From Candidatus Omnitrophota bacterium (GTDB taxonomy: Bacteria > Omnitrophota > Gorgyraeia > S143-82): a stretch of DNA of 34,228 nt. Location: the NCBI GenBank assembly GCA_027034965.1, contig JALVWL010000169.1, positions 1 to 34,228 of the forward strand, read 5' to 3'. Position numbers and translations under genes: made by a program. How positions within the stretch are numbered: position 1 is the first letter of the stretch; each line of letters begins with the position of its first letter. Below, piece after piece: positions 33,502 to 34,228 of this stretch. The notes beneath the pieces are model-generated. The model ran no database searches, was not told where the DNA came from, and saw nothing but the letters and a program-made list of their open reading frames with translations.

Positions 33502-33690
33502 CCGGATTATGCATTTTAGATAACTCAAAAGTCAAATCTCAAATCTCAAATCCACAACTTAAAACTTAAGAATGAAGAATGGAGCATGGAGAATGAAGGA
33601 AATTTTTTATTAAGAAGGAAAAAGATCCCAGTAAATAAGAATCCTTCATGCTTCATGCTTCATTCTCAAAACTTTGGTTACAGTTTTTAG
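33502..33690. repeat. Dispersed palindromic repeat, copy B, with the CCGGATTATGCATT box
   Basis: The box CCGGATTATGCATT is at 33502-33515. Positions 33567-33651 match copy A (4466-4550) with 5 differences over 85 nt. The arms at 33577-33600 and 33642-33665 pair over 24 positions with 3 mismatches around a 41-nt loop. In both copies the order, on the minus strand, is palindrome, spacer of about 50-57 nt, box, gene start. The rest of the 373-nt gap (33472-33844) is A/T-rich with no gene; a promoter for the chain-length operon should lie here, but no clear consensus pair is visible. Confidence 0.75.
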
Positions 33691-33792
33691 TTAATATTAT
33701 TGCGTAATTTTGATCTAATTATTCTAACATATCATATTGTAAAACAAAAACATAAAATTTTTAATAAAAATTTTATAAAATTGCTGCCAATA

Positions 33793-33830
33793 AAGGGGCA
33801 TCAATTATCTCTCAATTAATAAATCCCCTT
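33793..33830 (-). terminator. Possible terminator of argG
   Basis: Just behind the argG stop, AAGGGG and CCCCTT form a six-pair stem (33825-33830 with 33793-33798) around a 26-nt loop, followed on the minus strand by TATT and further on by A/T-rich DNA. The loop is long and the T run weak, so this is tentative. Confidence 0.3.
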
Positions 33831-33844
33831 ACCTCTGAGATTGC

Positions 33845-34228
33845 CTATTCAAAAGGCAGGCCCCAGAGCTTTATAAAGCCTTCGGCTGCCTTATGGTCGA
33901 ATTTATCCGTACTATCGTAGGTAGCCAGTCTCTTTTTATAGCGGGAGAATCTCGACTTACGTCCCACGACCTTTACCCATCCTGGACCTATCTTCAGTCT
34001 TACCAGACCTGAGACAGTCCTCTGCGTCTCAGTCACGAACGCAGACATAGCCCTTCTTAAGGGGGAAAACCAGAGGCCAAAATAGACCAACTGGGCAAAT
34101 CTATTGCTAATCATGGACTTAAAATGAAGGGTATCTCTATCCAGTACCAGCATCTCGAGTTCCCTGTGCGCAGTATAGAGTATCTCTGCTGCTGGGGCCT
34201 CATAGATTTCACGCGATTTTATTCCAAC
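33845..34228 (-). CDS. argG: Argininosuccinate synthase (C-terminal part; 5' end outside the window)
   Basis: The open frame continues to the window edge. The visible 127 residues start VGIKSREIYEAPAAEILYTA, then QLVYFGLWFSPLRRAMSAFV, TVSGLVRLKIGPG, and end AAEGFIKLWGLPFE. This is the C terminus of ArgG, which joins citrulline and aspartate using ATP. The VGIKSR..YE.PA motif and the GFIKLWGL end are characteristic. Upstream N-terminal ATP-binding parts are not in view. The stop is TAG at 33847-33845, followed by the longest non-coding gap of the window. Confidence 0.95.
   Translation of the reverse strand, partial: VGIKSREIYEAPAAEILYTAHRELEMLVLDRDTLHFKSMISNRFAQLVYFGLWFSPLRRAMSAFVTETQRTVSGLVRLKIGPGWVKVVGRKSRFSRYKKRLATYDSTDKFDHKAAEGFIKLWGLPFE

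Noticed and set aside
33700..33780. A/T-rich stretch possibly holding the chain-length operon promoter
   Set aside because: Several TTGTTT/TAGAAT-like words can be paired, but spacing and identity are no better than expected in such A/T-rich DNA.

Overview
This 34.2 kb window is coded entirely on the minus strand. Transcription runs from high to low coordinates, genes are packed tightly with many 1-30 nt overlaps, and no integrase, transposase, CRISPR array or rRNA gene is visible. Two genes are cut by the edges: argG at the right and rplK at the left. The DNA is moderately AT-rich, with frequent ATA (Ile) and AGG/AGA (Arg) codons. The content is that of a free-living bacterium with a diderm-like outfit: a putative lipoprotein, PilM, XrtA-style exopolysaccharide genes, a complete chemosensory set and a sodium-type F-ATP synthase. 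That fits an uncultured anaerobic lineage such as Omnitrophota or Desantisbacteria-like groups, but the phylum cannot be fixed from sequence reading alone.

Layout in transcription order (right to left). (1) 34228-33845: the 3' end of argG. (2) 33471-30622: a polysaccharide chain-length protein, an ExeA-like AAA ATPase and a BY-kinase with a C-terminal tyrosine cluster. (3) 30589-23764: an F1Fo ATP synthase operon in the order atpC-Z-I-B-E-F-H-A-G-D. Its epsilon gene is at the head and encodes only the N-terminal domain, and its c subunit has a two-carboxylate Na+-type site. (4) 23764-22028: glgA with a 100-residue lysine-rich N-terminal tail, translationally coupled to atpD. (5) 22005-10618: a chemosensory and signalling block of a small domain protein, HDOD, CheW, MCP, CheB, HEAT repeats, HDOD, CheR, CheY, CheA, PilZ, a FliY-like CheC/SpoA protein, CheY and a putative lipoprotein. 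(6) 10572-8472: argD and argF. (7) 8484-4632: cdaA (c-di-AMP synthesis), a 33-residue single-TM remnant or microprotein resembling the start of CdaR/YbbR, lipA, pilM, folE and cvpA. (8) 4330-1587: a CcdA-like/TlpA-like thiol redox pair and citramalate synthase. (9) 1562-1: a strong sigma-70-type promoter followed by tRNA-Thr, rpmG, tRNA-Trp, secE, nusG and rplK.

The arginine genes argD/argF and argG flank the ATP synthase and chemosensory blocks at a distance of about 23 kb. Two 95%-identical copies of an imperfectly palindromic repeat lie upstream of ccdA and of the chain-length gene, each accompanied by a shared 14-nt box. A short A-rich segment between atpA and atpG shares a 19-nt word with one of them.

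The most interesting points are the ATP synthase (two-carboxylate c ring plus a displaced, truncated epsilon), the chemosensory operon that mixes chemotaxis proteins with PilZ, HDOD and HEAT proteins, the CdaR-like microprotein, the H1-like tail on glycogen synthase and the paired upstream repeat.
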